A DNA stretch of 64,000 nt, taken from contig NZ_VLKO01000006.1 in assembly GCF_007830355.1 (NCBI RefSeq), forward strand, positions 62,001 through 126,000, read 5' to 3'. The notes under the pieces are model-generated. The model saw only the letters and a list, made by a program, of their open reading frames with translations, was not told the origin of the DNA and did not search any database. Below are positions 36,167 to 44,890 of this stretch, piece by piece; positions within the stretch are counted from its first letter, which is position 1, and each line of letters starts with the position of its first letter. This DNA comes from Flavobacterium tiangeerense (GTDB taxonomy: Bacteria > Bacteroidota > Bacteroidia > Flavobacteriales > Flavobacteriaceae). The position numbers were made by a program, and so were the translations under genes.

Positions 36167-38617
36167 TTAATAGTAGTCAACATTTAAAATTACTTTAATC
36201 GCTCTAAATTGCGCAACAGCCTCAAAACTATTCATTATTTTATGGATAGTTTTTTTTGTGTTTACTAGAGATGTAGTATTCGGAATTTTAATAAGTATCG
36301 TACGTATATATTCATTCCTAATTCTACTTATTGCAGGTTCCTCTGGCCCTAATACTGGCATATTCAAATTTTGACTTAATACCTGATACAACCAAGCTGA
36401 ACCTTCGTTAACTTTGTCATAATTACGCTGTTTAAGTGTTATCTTGATTAACTTAAAATAAGGCGGGTATTTATAAATTTGACGGTCATACAGTTGTTCC
36501 TGATACATTCCGTTGTAATCATTATGAGTTACCTGTTGTATTGTATTGTGATTGGGATTATAGGTTTGAATAATTACTTTACCTTGTTTTACAGATCGTC
36601 CTGCACGTCCTGAAACTTGAGTCATCATCTGGAAACTTCTTTCAAATGCCCTAAAATCTGGATGAAATAACATATTATCAGCGTTCAAAATCCCAACTAA
36701 AGTAACATTATCAAAATCCAACCCTTTGGCAAGCATTTGAGTACCAACTAAAATATCGATTTCTCTATTTTTAAAACTATCGATAATTTTTTCAAAACCA
36801 AATTTCCCTCTTGTAGTATCTTGATCCATCCTACCTATTTTTGAATTTGGAAACAAAACAGCTAATTCTTGTTCTATTTGTTCCGTTCCAAACCCTTTAG
36901 TAATCAAATCCAAGCTTGAACAAGCATGACAATTTGTAGGCTTAGCCATACTATAGCCACAGTAATGACAGCGCAATTGATTCTTATTCTTATGAAATGT
37001 CAAACTTACATCACACTGCTGGCAATGAGGCACATGCCCACACGTAATGCACTCCATTACAGGAGAATACCCTCTCCTATTTTGAAACAAAATAACTTGC
37101 TCGCCTAAAACTAGCGCATCCGTAATAGATTGAATAAGATCATCACTAAAATGGCCGTTCATTTTCTTTCTGAAATACTTATCTTTTAAATCAACTAATT
37201 CTATTTGTGGCATCATCACATTTCCATGACGCTGGCTAAGTTTTACCAGTCCAAATTTACCTGATTTAGCATTGTAATACGTCTCTATACTTGGAGTAGC
37301 AGATCCTAATAAAACCTTAGCTTTATGGGCTTGAGCCAAAACTATTGCTGCATCACGTGCGTGATAACGTGGCGCAGGATCAACTTGTTTGAAAGTTTGT
37401 TCATGTTCTTCATCAACAATTAGTAATCCTAAATTTTGAAAAGGTAAAAACAAAGCCGATCTGGCTCCTATTATTACCTGTGCTTTATCAGATTTTTGTA
37501 AAACTTGATTCCAAACCTCAATACGTTCATTATTATTATACTTTGAATGAAAAACAGCTACTTTATCACCAAAATAAGCTCTCAACCTGCCCACTAACTG
37601 CGTAGTCAAGGCTATCTCTGGAAGTAGATACAAAATTTGATTTCCTGATTTAAGGTATTCTTCTATGAGCTTTATGTAAATTTCAGTTTTTCCGCTAGAA
37701 GTTACTCCATGCAACAAACAAACCTCCTTAGTAGAAAAATCATCTTTAATTTCACTTAATGCAAGCTGCTGATACGTATTTAATTCAAGCAAATCCTCAG
37801 TCAATTTACCTTCAAAAAGCACTCTGTCTTGTTGTAAATAATAATCTTCAAAAATCTCTTTCTCAATTAATGCCTTTACAATTACAGAAGACGAATGGCT
37901 TACTTCAATTATTTTTTTTACAGTAATAGGTTTCTTTTCAGTTGCACTTATTTGAAAATAAGACATCACAACATCTCTTTGCTTTGCAGCATTTTTTAAA
38001 GTTTCTAACAATTCATTCAATCCCTGATTCGAATCAAATTTAGGATGCAATCGAACATAGCGAACCAACTTAGGCTTATAATTTTCTTGAACTTCTTCAT
38101 GAAGAACTAGAATATTTTTATCAACTAATTTTTGAATAACAGGAAAGATATTTTTTTTATTCAAGATGGAAATTATATCCTGAATTTTTAATGAATTTTG
38201 TTGCTGAAGTGCTTCGTAAACAAGAAACTCATCATCTGATAATTGATTAGGATCAACAAAAGAATTACTTTTTTGCGAGATAACTGTTTCACTCTCTAGA
38301 AGCAAAGCGCTTGGCAATGCTCCTCTGTATACATCCCCAATAGCACACATATAGTAGGATGAGATCCATTGCCAATGCTGAATTTGAATTTCAGTTACTA
38401 TAGGAGCTTCATCAAGAATTTGGTTTATGTCTTTAGCGTCGTATAGCGAAGGTTGATTTTGATGAATTTCTATAACAAGTGCCGTGTAAACTTTACTTTT
38501 CCCAAACGGAACAGCAACTCGCATTCCCTTTTTTAAAAAACGGAATTCAACTTCAGTTACAGCGTATGTAAAGGTTTTAGCTAAGGAAAGTGGTAAGATT
38601 ACTTCAACAAAATACAT
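36167..38617 (-). CDS. priA: Primosomal protein N' (replication restart helicase PriA)
   Basis: 816 residues from the ATG at 38617 (a TTG codon precedes it). Walker A GVTSSGKTEIY (about 300-310), DEEH box in LLIVDEEHEQTF, the zinc-binding cysteine clusters CITCGHVPHCQQC and CHYCGYS ... CHAC, and helicase motif VSGRAGR. PriA restarts stalled replication forks by 3'-5' unwinding and primosome loading. A perfect 15-bp word-repeat hairpin lies just upstream. The gene is convergent with the LytTR regulator with a 12-base gap. Confidence 0.96.
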   Translation of the reverse strand: MYFVEVILPLSLAKTFTYAVTEVEFRFLKKGMRVAVPFGKSKVYTALVIEIHQNQPSLYDAKDINQILDEAPIVTEIQIQHWQWISSYYMCAIGDVYRGALPSALLLESETVISQKSNSFVDPNQLSDDEFLVYEALQQQNSLKIQDIISILNKKNIFPVIQKLVDKNILVLHEEVQENYKPKLVRYVRLHPKFDSNQGLNELLETLKNAAKQRDVVMSYFQISATEKKPITVKKIIEVSHSSSVIVKALIEKEIFEDYYLQQDRVLFEGKLTEDLLELNTYQQLALSEIKDDFSTKEVCLLHGVTSSGKTEIYIKLIEEYLKSGNQILYLLPEIALTTQLVGRLRAYFGDKVAVFHSKYNNNERIEVWNQVLQKSDKAQVIIGARSALFLPFQNLGLLIVDEEHEQTFKQVDPAPRYHARDAAIVLAQAHKAKVLLGSATPSIETYYNAKSGKFGLVKLSQRHGNVMMPQIELVDLKDKYFRKKMNGHFSDDLIQSITDALVLGEQVILFQNRRGYSPVMECITCGHVPHCQQCDVSLTFHKNKNQLRCHYCGYSMAKPTNCHACSSLDLITKGFGTEQIEQELAVLFPNSKIGRMDQDTTRGKFGFEKIIDSFKNREIDILVGTQMLAKGLDFDNVTLVGILNADNMLFHPDFRAFERSFQMMTQVSGRAGRSVKQGKVIIQTYNPNHNTIQQVTHNDYNGMYQEQLYDRQIYKYPPYFKLIKITLKQRNYDKVNEGSAWLYQVLSQNLNMPVLGPEEPAISRIRNEYIRTILIKIPNTTSLVNTKKTIHKIMNSFEAVAQFRAIKVILNVDYY

Positions 38618-38630
38618 CAATTTTACAATT

Positions 38631-38677
38631 AAGAGTTATGAGTTTGAGTTATGTAATATGGTAAACTCATAACTCTT
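38631..38677. repeat. Word-repeat hairpin between priA and DUF2147
   Basis: AAGAGTTATGAGTTT (38631-38645) is perfectly complementary to AAACTCATAACTCTT (38663-38677). The word GAGTTATG also occurs twice directly (38633, 38646). No T tract follows on either strand. Confidence 0.75.
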
Positions 38678-38687
38678 ATTGTTTTTA

Positions 38688-39116
38688 TTATCTAACTCTA
38701 TTCCAGGTTTGTGTTCTTCCAAACAAAGATACGCCAATGTAACCGCGAACATTTAGTTTGTCATTCCCTTCAAGAGCAATAAAACATTTATACTGCTTAC
38801 CTGTAACCGGATCCAAGATTTTTCCTGAATTGTATTCTTTACCATCTTTTTTAAGACCTTTGATGATAACTAAACCCATAATAGATTTATTTTTCTCTTC
38901 TCCTGTACATGCTGTACAAACACTTTTCTTCTTTTCTACATCAATAATATCAATGATTTTACCATAAATCATCCCTGATCGTTCGTAAATTTCTACAATA
39001 GATTTGGCTTTGCCGGTTTCATCATCAATAGTTTTCCATTTTCCTAAAACCGATTGATTTTGACCATAAAAACACACGGAAAAAAATAATGCAATAATTG
39101 TAATCGTATTTTTCAT
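38688..39116 (-). CDS. DUF2147 domain protein, exported
   Basis: 142 residues from the ATG at 39116, which is followed by a typical signal peptide (NTITIIALFFSVCFYGQ); the longer frame upstream would hide it. The mature part has VLGKWKTIDDETGKAKSIVEIY, CTACTGEEKNKSIMGL and WNRVR, the DUF2147 pattern: a small lipocalin-like beta-barrel secreted to the periplasm. The CTAC cysteines are a common feature. Ligand unknown. It lies 63 bases after YihY on the same strand. Confidence 0.88.
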   Translation of the reverse strand: MKNTITIIALFFSVCFYGQNQSVLGKWKTIDDETGKAKSIVEIYERSGMIYGKIIDIIDVEKKKSVCTACTGEEKNKSIMGLVIIKGLKKDGKEYNSGKILDPVTGKQYKCFIALEGNDKLNVRGYIGVSLFGRTQTWNRVR

Positions 39117-39179
39117 TTTCTTGATTTTTGTACCTCTTACAAGGCAACGCTGTCCAAAACAGCTTTTATAATTAAACAC

Positions 39180-40088
39180 TTACTCACTCTTTAATTTCAA
39201 CTTATTGATGGTTGCATTCAACTCAAATCCCAAAAGCAAAATCATGCAATTGATCCAAATATAAAACATCAATATTAATAAGGTCCCTATTGAACCGTAC
39301 AATTCATTGTATTTTGAAAACTTTACAACCCAAATACCAAATAGATACGAGTCTAAAATGATCAAAATTGTAGTAAAAACAGAACCAATTGAGATGAAAG
39401 CCCTATTTTTATCATGTTTTGTTCCAAATTTAAACAAAATGGAAGTAGTCATTAAAATCATCAAAATAACGAAGGCATACCTTCCTAGAACTATCAATTG
39501 AATTTGATCACTAAAAACTGTCTTCTGCAAAAGCACTTCAAATACAACGATAGTTGCAACCGTTACGATTAACAAAAAAGACAACAACATTGACATTCCC
39601 AAAGCAACAATATATTGTCTAATAAAACCTCTTTTTACCAGTACATGCCTAGAAGTTTCAAAACCTCCTAAAATTCCATTTAATCCATTTGCCATTAAAA
39701 AAATAGACAAAATAAATCCAGATGACAATAAACCTGAGTCACTGTTATTCAAAATATCACTTATTATTTTATAAATGGCATCATACGTATTTGGCGGAAC
39801 TCCATCTTTTACAAATAGCAAAAAATCTTCTTGAAAACCATCAATAGGTATGAACGGAATAAGATTTAATATAAACAACGCAAAAGGAAACAAAGCCATA
39901 AAAAAACTAAATGCAACAGCACTAGCATGATAGGTTACCGCACTTTCAATAATCCCTATAACGTACAGTTCAATTAAATAATAAAGAGACAAGCCTTGTA
40001 GCCATGGTAGTTTTATTTTTTTTAAACCAATAACTACATTCCTTATAAGAGGAATTTCAAGTAATCTGTCTTCCGTTTTTTTACTCAT
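39180..40088 (-). CDS. YihY/BrkB family inner-membrane protein
   Basis: 302 residues with six predicted hydrophobic helices. YHASAVAFSFFMALFPFALFIL (about 53-74) and GSIGTLLILMFYIWINCMILLLG (about 270) are family hallmarks. The family was once thought to be RNase BN, which is now discounted; transport or lipid-related roles are suggested but unproven. Its start overlaps the nadC stop by 4 bases, so translation is coupled. Confidence 0.92.
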   Translation of the reverse strand: MSKKTEDRLLEIPLIRNVVIGLKKIKLPWLQGLSLYYLIELYVIGIIESAVTYHASAVAFSFFMALFPFALFILNLIPFIPIDGFQEDFLLFVKDGVPPNTYDAIYKIISDILNNSDSGLLSSGFILSIFLMANGLNGILGGFETSRHVLVKRGFIRQYIVALGMSMLLSFLLIVTVATIVVFEVLLQKTVFSDQIQLIVLGRYAFVILMILMTTSILFKFGTKHDKNRAFISIGSVFTTILIILDSYLFGIWVVKFSKYNELYGSIGTLLILMFYIWINCMILLLGFELNATINKLKLKSE

Positions 40089-40942
40089 ATTGCTTTTAAA
40101 CTCAAATCCATGTTATAAACTGAATGTGTTAAAGCCCCTGATGAAATATAATTTACGCCACACTCTGCATAATTACGAATCGTTTCTTCATTAATATTGC
40201 CCGATGATTCTGTTAAACACTTAGATCCAATTAAAGCTACTGCTTTTTTTGTATCCTCAAAATTAAAATTATCAATCAATATTCTGTAGACTCCATCGTT
40301 TTCCAAAATTTCTTTAATTTCTTCTAAATTTCGAGCTTCTACTATAATTTTTAAATCTAGATCATTAGCCGCTAGAAATACTTTAGTCTTGGCTATAGCC
40401 AAAGAAATGCCACCAGCAAAATCATTGTGATTATCCTTAAGCATTATCATATCATACAACGCAAAGCGATGATTTTCTCCTCCTCCAATTTTTACGGCCC
40501 ATTTTTCACAAGCTCTAAATCCTGGTGTTGTCTTTCTAGTATCTAGAATTTTTGTATTTGTACCTTCAAGCAAAGCAGCAAACTTCTTAGTTTTTGTTGC
40601 TATAGCTGACATGCGTTGCATGGCATTCAAAACAACGCGTTCTGATTTTAAAATGGATTGAGAACTACCCGATACATGAAACACAACATCTCCTTTAACT
40701 ACAGCAGCACCATCTTCAATAAAGGTTTCAACAATCAAACGAGGATCAACATATTGAAAAACCATTTTTGCAAATGCTACTCCTGCAATGATACCATTTT
40801 CTTTTACTAATAATTTAGCTTTACCGCTAGCCGTCTCAGGAATACAAGCTAAAGAGCTGTAATCACCAGGCCCAACATCTTCTCTTATGGAATTTTCGAT
40901 AAGTAATTGTAACTCTTCTTGAAATTTTTCTTCGCTAATCAT
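40085..40942 (-). CDS. nadC: Nicotinate-nucleotide diphosphorylase (carboxylating)
   Basis: 285 residues, full length. EDVGPGDYSS, KLLVKENGIIAG, RKTTPGFRACEKWAVKIGGGENHR and LKDNH are the quinolinate phosphoribosyltransferase motifs, with the Arg/Lys/His set that binds quinolinate and PRPP. It makes nicotinate mononucleotide in de novo NAD synthesis. nadA and nadB are not in the window. Confidence 0.96.
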   Translation of the reverse strand: MISEEKFQEELQLLIENSIREDVGPGDYSSLACIPETASGKAKLLVKENGIIAGVAFAKMVFQYVDPRLIVETFIEDGAAVVKGDVVFHVSGSSQSILKSERVVLNAMQRMSAIATKTKKFAALLEGTNTKILDTRKTTPGFRACEKWAVKIGGGENHRFALYDMIMLKDNHNDFAGGISLAIAKTKVFLAANDLDLKIIVEARNLEEIKEILENDGVYRILIDNFNFEDTKKAVALIGSKCLTESSGNINEETIRNYAECGVNYISSGALTHSVYNMDLSLKAI

Positions 40943-41148
40943 AGTAAAAAATTTAACTGCTAAAGTAAGATATTATTTCTCTAAAATAAAACATCTCAAG
41001 CGCCTTATTTTAAAAACTGTTGCTTAAAAGTGTAACCAATTGATATTTTGACTAATCCCCTTTTTCAATACGAATCAAATAAAAAAATGCAACCATCAAT
41101 AAACTTGAAACTATTCATCAACAAGATTTGAAATTTAAGAAAGCCTCC

Positions 41149-41178
41149 TTGTAAAACTTTGTGAATTTTGTATCTTTG
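41149..41178 (+). promoter_or_regulatory. Bacteroidota promoter of the 41201 lipoprotein gene
   Basis: TTG at 41149-41151, 19-base spacer, TATCTTTG at 41171-41178. The start codon is 22 bases downstream. Confidence 0.75.
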
Positions 41179-41200
41179 AAAAGAATTTTTTGAACCTATC

Positions 41201-41656
41201 ATGAAAAAAATATACGCTTTAGCACTCCTATCTAGCTTGTTAATTGTTTCTTGTAAAAAAGAAGCCGAAACGACTACTAGTCTAAAAAAGAATGTAGTCC
41301 CATTTACTGAAGTGGGAAATCAAATGAAAAATGAAGCCGCAATTGCAAATCAGCCTCAACAAAAAGTATTAACAAACTCAGTGCCAAATACTGCTCCTGT
41401 ACAAAAAGGTATGAATCCTGCGCACGGACAACCAGGTCATCGATGTGATATTCCTGTAGGTGCACCTTTAAAAAGCACTCCTGCTCCTAGCACTCCAACA
41501 CCTAGACCACAAACTGTAACTGCACCTGTAAACACAGTTACAACTGTTACAAAACCTGCAGAAAACACTGTTACTCCCGAAGGAATGAACCCTCCTCATG
41601 GTCAAGAAAACCATAGATGTGATATTGCTGTAGGAGCTCCATTACCTAAACAATAG
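41201..41656 (+). CDS. Lipoprotein with two copies of an HGQ-HRCD motif
   Basis: 151 residues. Lipoprotein signal, lipobox IVSC with Cys18. After a Lys/Glu/Thr-rich linker two near-identical 21-residue blocks occur: residues 70-90 (GMNPAHGQPGHRCDIPVGAPL) and 128-148, 17 of 21 identical, joined by a Pro/Thr-rich, disordered-looking linker and ending the protein. The block contains His, His and Cys in fixed spacing (H-x4-H-x-C), reminiscent of metal or haem ligands, but no function is known to me. I recall the block in other Bacteroidota lipoproteins. Followed by the CIA30 gene. Confidence 0.8.
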   Translation: MKKIYALALLSSLLIVSCKKEAETTTSLKKNVVPFTEVGNQMKNEAAIANQPQQKVLTNSVPNTAPVQKGMNPAHGQPGHRCDIPVGAPLKSTPAPSTPTPRPQTVTAPVNTVTTVTKPAENTVTPEGMNPPHGQENHRCDIAVGAPLPKQ

Positions 41657-41689
41657 TTGTTAGTACTTTAATTATTTATACACTTGTAG

Positions 41690-42181
41690 ATGAAACCATT
41701 ACTGCTATTTCATTTTGATCATAGTTGTGACTTGTCACAATGGAGAATTGTAAATGACTCTGTGATGGGTGGTATATCTAGTAGTTTCATTATCTGTAAT
41801 ACCGATGGGAAAGGCCTCTTTACTGGAACTGTTTCATTAGAAAATAACGGTGGTTTTTGTGCTGTAAAATACACTTTTGATTCGTTATCATTGCAAGATG
41901 CAAAGTCATTTTCTGTGAGATTGAAAGGTGATGGAAAAGCATACCAATTTCGGGTTAAAAATAAAATAAGCGAAGCTCATTCTTATGTTTTTGCATTTGA
42001 AACCACAACAGATAGGCAAACTATAAATATTCCCATCAGTGAATTGAAACCAGCGTTTAGAGGTCAAAAACTGAACTTACCTGCATATGATGGAAAACAA
42101 CTTCAAGAAATTACTTTCTTAATTGGCAATAAAAAAAACGAGACTTTTGAGTTAGCAATAGAAAGTATTACTATCATATAG
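41690..42181 (+). CDS. CIA30-like (complex I intermediate-associated 30) domain protein
   Basis: 163 residues, no signal peptide. WRIVNDSVMGGISSSF near the start, ENNGGFCAVK, and the C-terminal beta strands (LKPAFRGQKLNLPAYDG, ITFLIGNKKNETFELAIESI) match the CIA30 / NDUFAF1 galactose-binding-like fold. In mitochondria the homolog assists complex I assembly; in bacteria the role is unknown and a carbohydrate-binding-like fold is all that can be said. It follows the lipoprotein by 33 bases. Confidence 0.85.
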   Translation: MKPLLLFHFDHSCDLSQWRIVNDSVMGGISSSFIICNTDGKGLFTGTVSLENNGGFCAVKYTFDSLSLQDAKSFSVRLKGDGKAYQFRVKNKISEAHSYVFAFETTTDRQTINIPISELKPAFRGQKLNLPAYDGKQLQEITFLIGNKKNETFELAIESITII

Positions 42182-42238
42182 ATATTACAATCGCCAAGAA
42201 AAAAACTTAATTTTTCTGTGTGAATTATAAAAAATCAG

Positions 42239-42712
42239 ATGAATATCAAACTAATAGCCATTGGCAAAACAGACAATAAAGAATTGCAATCTTTAATCAA
42301 TGATTACACCAAACGATTGTCCTTTTACATCAAATTTGATTTAGAAATTATTCCTGACATCAAAAATGTAAAGAATTTATCTGAAAGTCAGCAAAAGGAG
42401 AAAGAAGGCGAATTGATTTTAGCAAAAATAAATCCTACTGATCAACTTATTTTGCTAGATGAAAATGGGAAAAATTTTTCGAGTGTACGTTTTTCAGAAG
42501 AACTACAAAAGAAAATGAATTCAGGTGTAAAAACTCTAGTTTTTGTTATTGGCGGTCCTTATGGATTTTCAGATACTGTTTATGCTAAAGCACAAGGAAA
42601 AATATCATTGTCTTTAATGACTTTCTCCCATCAAATGGTTCGGTTGTTTTTTATCGAGCAATTGTATCGCGGCTTCACGATTTTAAGAAACGAACCGTAT
42701 CATCATCAATAA
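42239..42712 (+). CDS. rlmH: 23S rRNA (pseudouridine1915-N3)-methyltransferase
   Basis: 157 residues, full length. Knotted SPOUT fold: LLDENGKNFSSVRFSE, SAM-binding FVIGGPYGFS (about 101-110), and the C-terminal QLYRGFTILRNEPYHHQ, which is the most conserved RlmH segment. It methylates pseudouridine 1915 in helix 69 of 23S rRNA. Convergent with the next gene; 5 bases separate their stop codons. Confidence 0.97.
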   Translation: MNIKLIAIGKTDNKELQSLINDYTKRLSFYIKFDLEIIPDIKNVKNLSESQQKEKEGELILAKINPTDQLILLDENGKNFSSVRFSEELQKKMNSGVKTLVFVIGGPYGFSDTVYAKAQGKISLSLMTFSHQMVRLFFIEQLYRGFTILRNEPYHHQ

Positions 42713-42717
42713 CTAGC

Positions 42718-43338
42718 TTAATAAATAAATTCTTGATTGGTTTTAGAGTTTAATTTTGAACTTTCAAGTTGAATTTTATTTTGCAAATAATTACCAAATG
42801 TCATGTTTTTATCAAAACAAAAAAAGTAGTGGCTGGGTTTATTATTTGATATTTTTTCTAAATAAGATTTCAGCTCTTCTTGCTTAACCAAGATACCATC
42901 AACTAAAATTTGATTGTTTGCTTTAAAAGTTACAGCAACTCTAGCATTTGGTTTTTCCGTTTTATAATACACATTGGTAAAAGGAATAAAAGCTAGATTT
43001 TTACCGATCGTATCTGCATAGGAATAGTAATTTTCGGCCTTTTCATTCTTGTGTGCTTTATCTTCTCGCTTTTTTTGCTGCAATTTTATTATTTCTGGGA
43101 TTACGAGTCGTAGCGGCAAGCGTTTATCCACATTTACAATCCAATTGGTCGAAATAATACTGTTTTTCCTATTCACTACCGCAAGTGTATCCTTACCCTT
43201 GGTACTAAAAAAAATATAAATGGGTGATAAATCCTTTACCTCCTTAACAATTGTCAAATTAGACTTTGGTAACAAAACCTGCTCTTGTTTTCCGCATGAA
43301 ACCAACACAAATAGTGTAATAACTATAAAATATTTCAT
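42718..43338 (-). CDS. Hypothetical lipoprotein
   Basis: 206 residues. Lipoprotein signal with lipobox LVSC (Cys15), then SIYIFFSTKGKDTLAVVNRK and a Lys/Glu-rich middle. I do not recognise a domain. It follows folP (3-base gap) on the minus strand, so it is likely co-transcribed with folP, but its envelope location gives no obvious link to folate synthesis. Confidence 0.7.
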   Translation of the reverse strand: MKYFIVITLFVLVSCGKQEQVLLPKSNLTIVKEVKDLSPIYIFFSTKGKDTLAVVNRKNSIISTNWIVNVDKRLPLRLVIPEIIKLQQKKREDKAHKNEKAENYYSYADTIGKNLAFIPFTNVYYKTEKPNARVAVTFKANNQILVDGILVKQEELKSYLEKISNNKPSHYFFCFDKNMTFGNYLQNKIQLESSKLNSKTNQEFIY

Positions 43339-43341
43339 CTT

Positions 43342-44166
43342 TTAAGAATTAAGTTTGTTGTACAAAGTCACACATTCCATAGCTTCTTTAACATCGTGTA
43401 CGCGTAGAATTTTGGCACCCTTGGTCAATGCCAAAGTATTCATAACGGTTGTACCGTTGAGCGCGTCATGCGCCGTAGTATTTAGTGTTTTGTAAATCAT
43501 TGATTTTCTGGAAACCCCTACTAAAAGAGGTACATTTAAACTAGAAAACAATTCTAACTTACTAAAAACATCAAAGTTTTGAGCAGTAGTCTTGGCAAAG
43601 CCAAAGCCTGGATCTACAATTATATCATTGATTCCTAAAGCTCTAGCTTGCGCTATTTTTTCAGAAAAATAAAATATCATTTCTTTTACAATATCGTCAT
43701 AGTCCGTGAGTGTTTGCATAGTTTGAGGATTTCCCCGCATGTGCATCATTATGTAAGGAACGTTATATTTAGCAATGATTTGGAACATTTTAGAATCTAA
43801 ATTCCCTGCGGCAATATCATTTATTAGAGCTGCTCCACTCTCAATTGTGGCTCGAGCAACTTCGCTTCTAAAAGTGTCAATAGAAAGAATTGTATCTGGA
43901 AAATGTTTTAGAACCAAATCTACAACAGGCACAATTCTAGAAATCTCTTCGTTTTCCGAAACAAATTCAGCATTTGGCTTACTAGAATACGCCCCAATAT
44001 CTATAAAAGTTGCGCCGTCAATTCGCATTTTCTCAACTTGAGAAAGAATATCCGATTCATTTTTATATTTTCCACCATCAAAAAAAGAATTAGGTGTTAC
44101 ATTTAAAACTCCCATTACTTTGGGCGTTGACAAGTCAATAAGTAATCCTTTGCAATTAATAGTCAT
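43342..44166 (-). CDS. folP: Dihydropteroate synthase
   Basis: 274 residues from the ATG at 44166; the longer frame adds 13 residues outside the family. VMGVLNVTPNSFFDGG (about 18-33), IDIGAYSSKP (pterin pocket), DTFRSEVA, INDIAAG and the catalytic SRKSMI are intact. It joins p-aminobenzoate to the pterin pyrophosphate to make dihydropteroate and is the target of sulfonamides. Divergent from the DUF1599 gene. Confidence 0.96.
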   Translation of the reverse strand: MTINCKGLLIDLSTPKVMGVLNVTPNSFFDGGKYKNESDILSQVEKMRIDGATFIDIGAYSSKPNAEFVSENEEISRIVPVVDLVLKHFPDTILSIDTFRSEVARATIESGAALINDIAAGNLDSKMFQIIAKYNVPYIMMHMRGNPQTMQTLTDYDDIVKEMIFYFSEKIAQARALGINDIIVDPGFGFAKTTAQNFDVFSKLELFSSLNVPLLVGVSRKSMIYKTLNTTAHDALNGTTVMNTLALTKGAKILRVHDVKEAMECVTLYNKLNS

Positions 44167-44264
44167 TTTGTGTTTTTCAGTGTTCGTTTGTAGGTAAAAG
44201 TTCAAATGCCAACATCATTTACATTCAAGCATGATAATCAAAGTATGGTTAAGCGTTTTTGTAC

Positions 44265-44295
44265 TTTGTACTTCAATCTTAATTCTTTACTTTTG
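44265..44295 (+). promoter_or_regulatory. Bacteroidota promoter of the DUF1599 gene
   Basis: TTTG at 44265-44268, 19-base spacer, TACTTTTG at 44288-44295. Both boxes and spacing are ideal. The ATG at 44326 is 30 bases downstream, supporting that start. Confidence 0.82.
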
Positions 44296-44325
44296 AAAAA
44301 ATTTGAATACAAATATACATCAATA

Positions 44326-44871
44326 ATGAAGAATACTTCAAAAGAATATGACGGGGTTATAACCATCTGTAGAACCCTATTTGTTAACAAAATGAAAGAT
44401 TACGGTTGTGCTTGGCGCATACTTAGACTTCCTTCATTGACAGATCAAATTTACATCAAAGCCCAAAGAACTAGAGGTTTACAAGAAAATGAAGTTCGTA
44501 AAATTGATGAAGATGAAACAGGTGAATTCATAGGAATTATAAACTACTCCATCATGGCTTTGATTCAACTGGAACTTGGAGTGGTAGAACAACCCGATTT
44601 AGAAGTGACACACGCTACTCAATTATACGATGCTAAAATTGAATTGACTAAAAAACTCATGGAGGATAAAAATCATGATTACGGAGAGGCATGGCGTGAA
44701 ATGCGCGTAAGTTCTCTTACTGATTTGATTTTACAAAAATTACTTCGCGTGAAGCAAATTGAAGACAATAAAGGAAAAACATTAGTCTCTGAAGGCATTG
44801 ACGCTAATTATCAGGACATGATAAATTATGCTGTTTTTGCATTAATTTTAATGGGTTTTGGAAATAAATAA
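44326..44871 (+). CDS. DUF1599 domain protein with internal duplication
   Basis: 181 residues from the ATG at 44326, which is placed correctly for the promoter; the open frame continues upstream but without family similarity. The protein consists of two similar halves: DYGCAWRILRLPSLTD (about 24-39) and DYGEAWREMRVSSLTD (about 124-139), each followed by a helix and an INY motif (IINYSIMALIQLELG, MINYAVFALILMGFG). The family is Bacteroidota-typical and of unknown function. It is followed by the DoxX-like gene after 19 bases. Confidence 0.88.
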   Translation: MKNTSKEYDGVITICRTLFVNKMKDYGCAWRILRLPSLTDQIYIKAQRTRGLQENEVRKIDEDETGEFIGIINYSIMALIQLELGVVEQPDLEVTHATQLYDAKIELTKKLMEDKNHDYGEAWREMRVSSLTDLILQKLLRVKQIEDNKGKTLVSEGIDANYQDMINYAVFALILMGFGNK

Positions 44872-44890
44872 GAACTACTAAGTACTCAAT

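Noticed and set aside
36161-36174. TACTATTAATAGTA palindrome between the LytTR gene and priA as a terminator
   Set aside because: Too short, no T tract, and it overlaps the priA stop codon; probably chance.
40943-41148. Gap of about 200 bases before the 41201 promoter, inspected for RNA genes or repeats
   Set aside because: AT-rich with no stem longer than a few bases; nothing supportable.
44166-44326. Possible tRNA or small RNA in the folP-DUF1599 gap because of a GTTCAAAT word
   Set aside because: No cloverleaf arms can be drawn; the gap is explained by the DUF1599 promoter.
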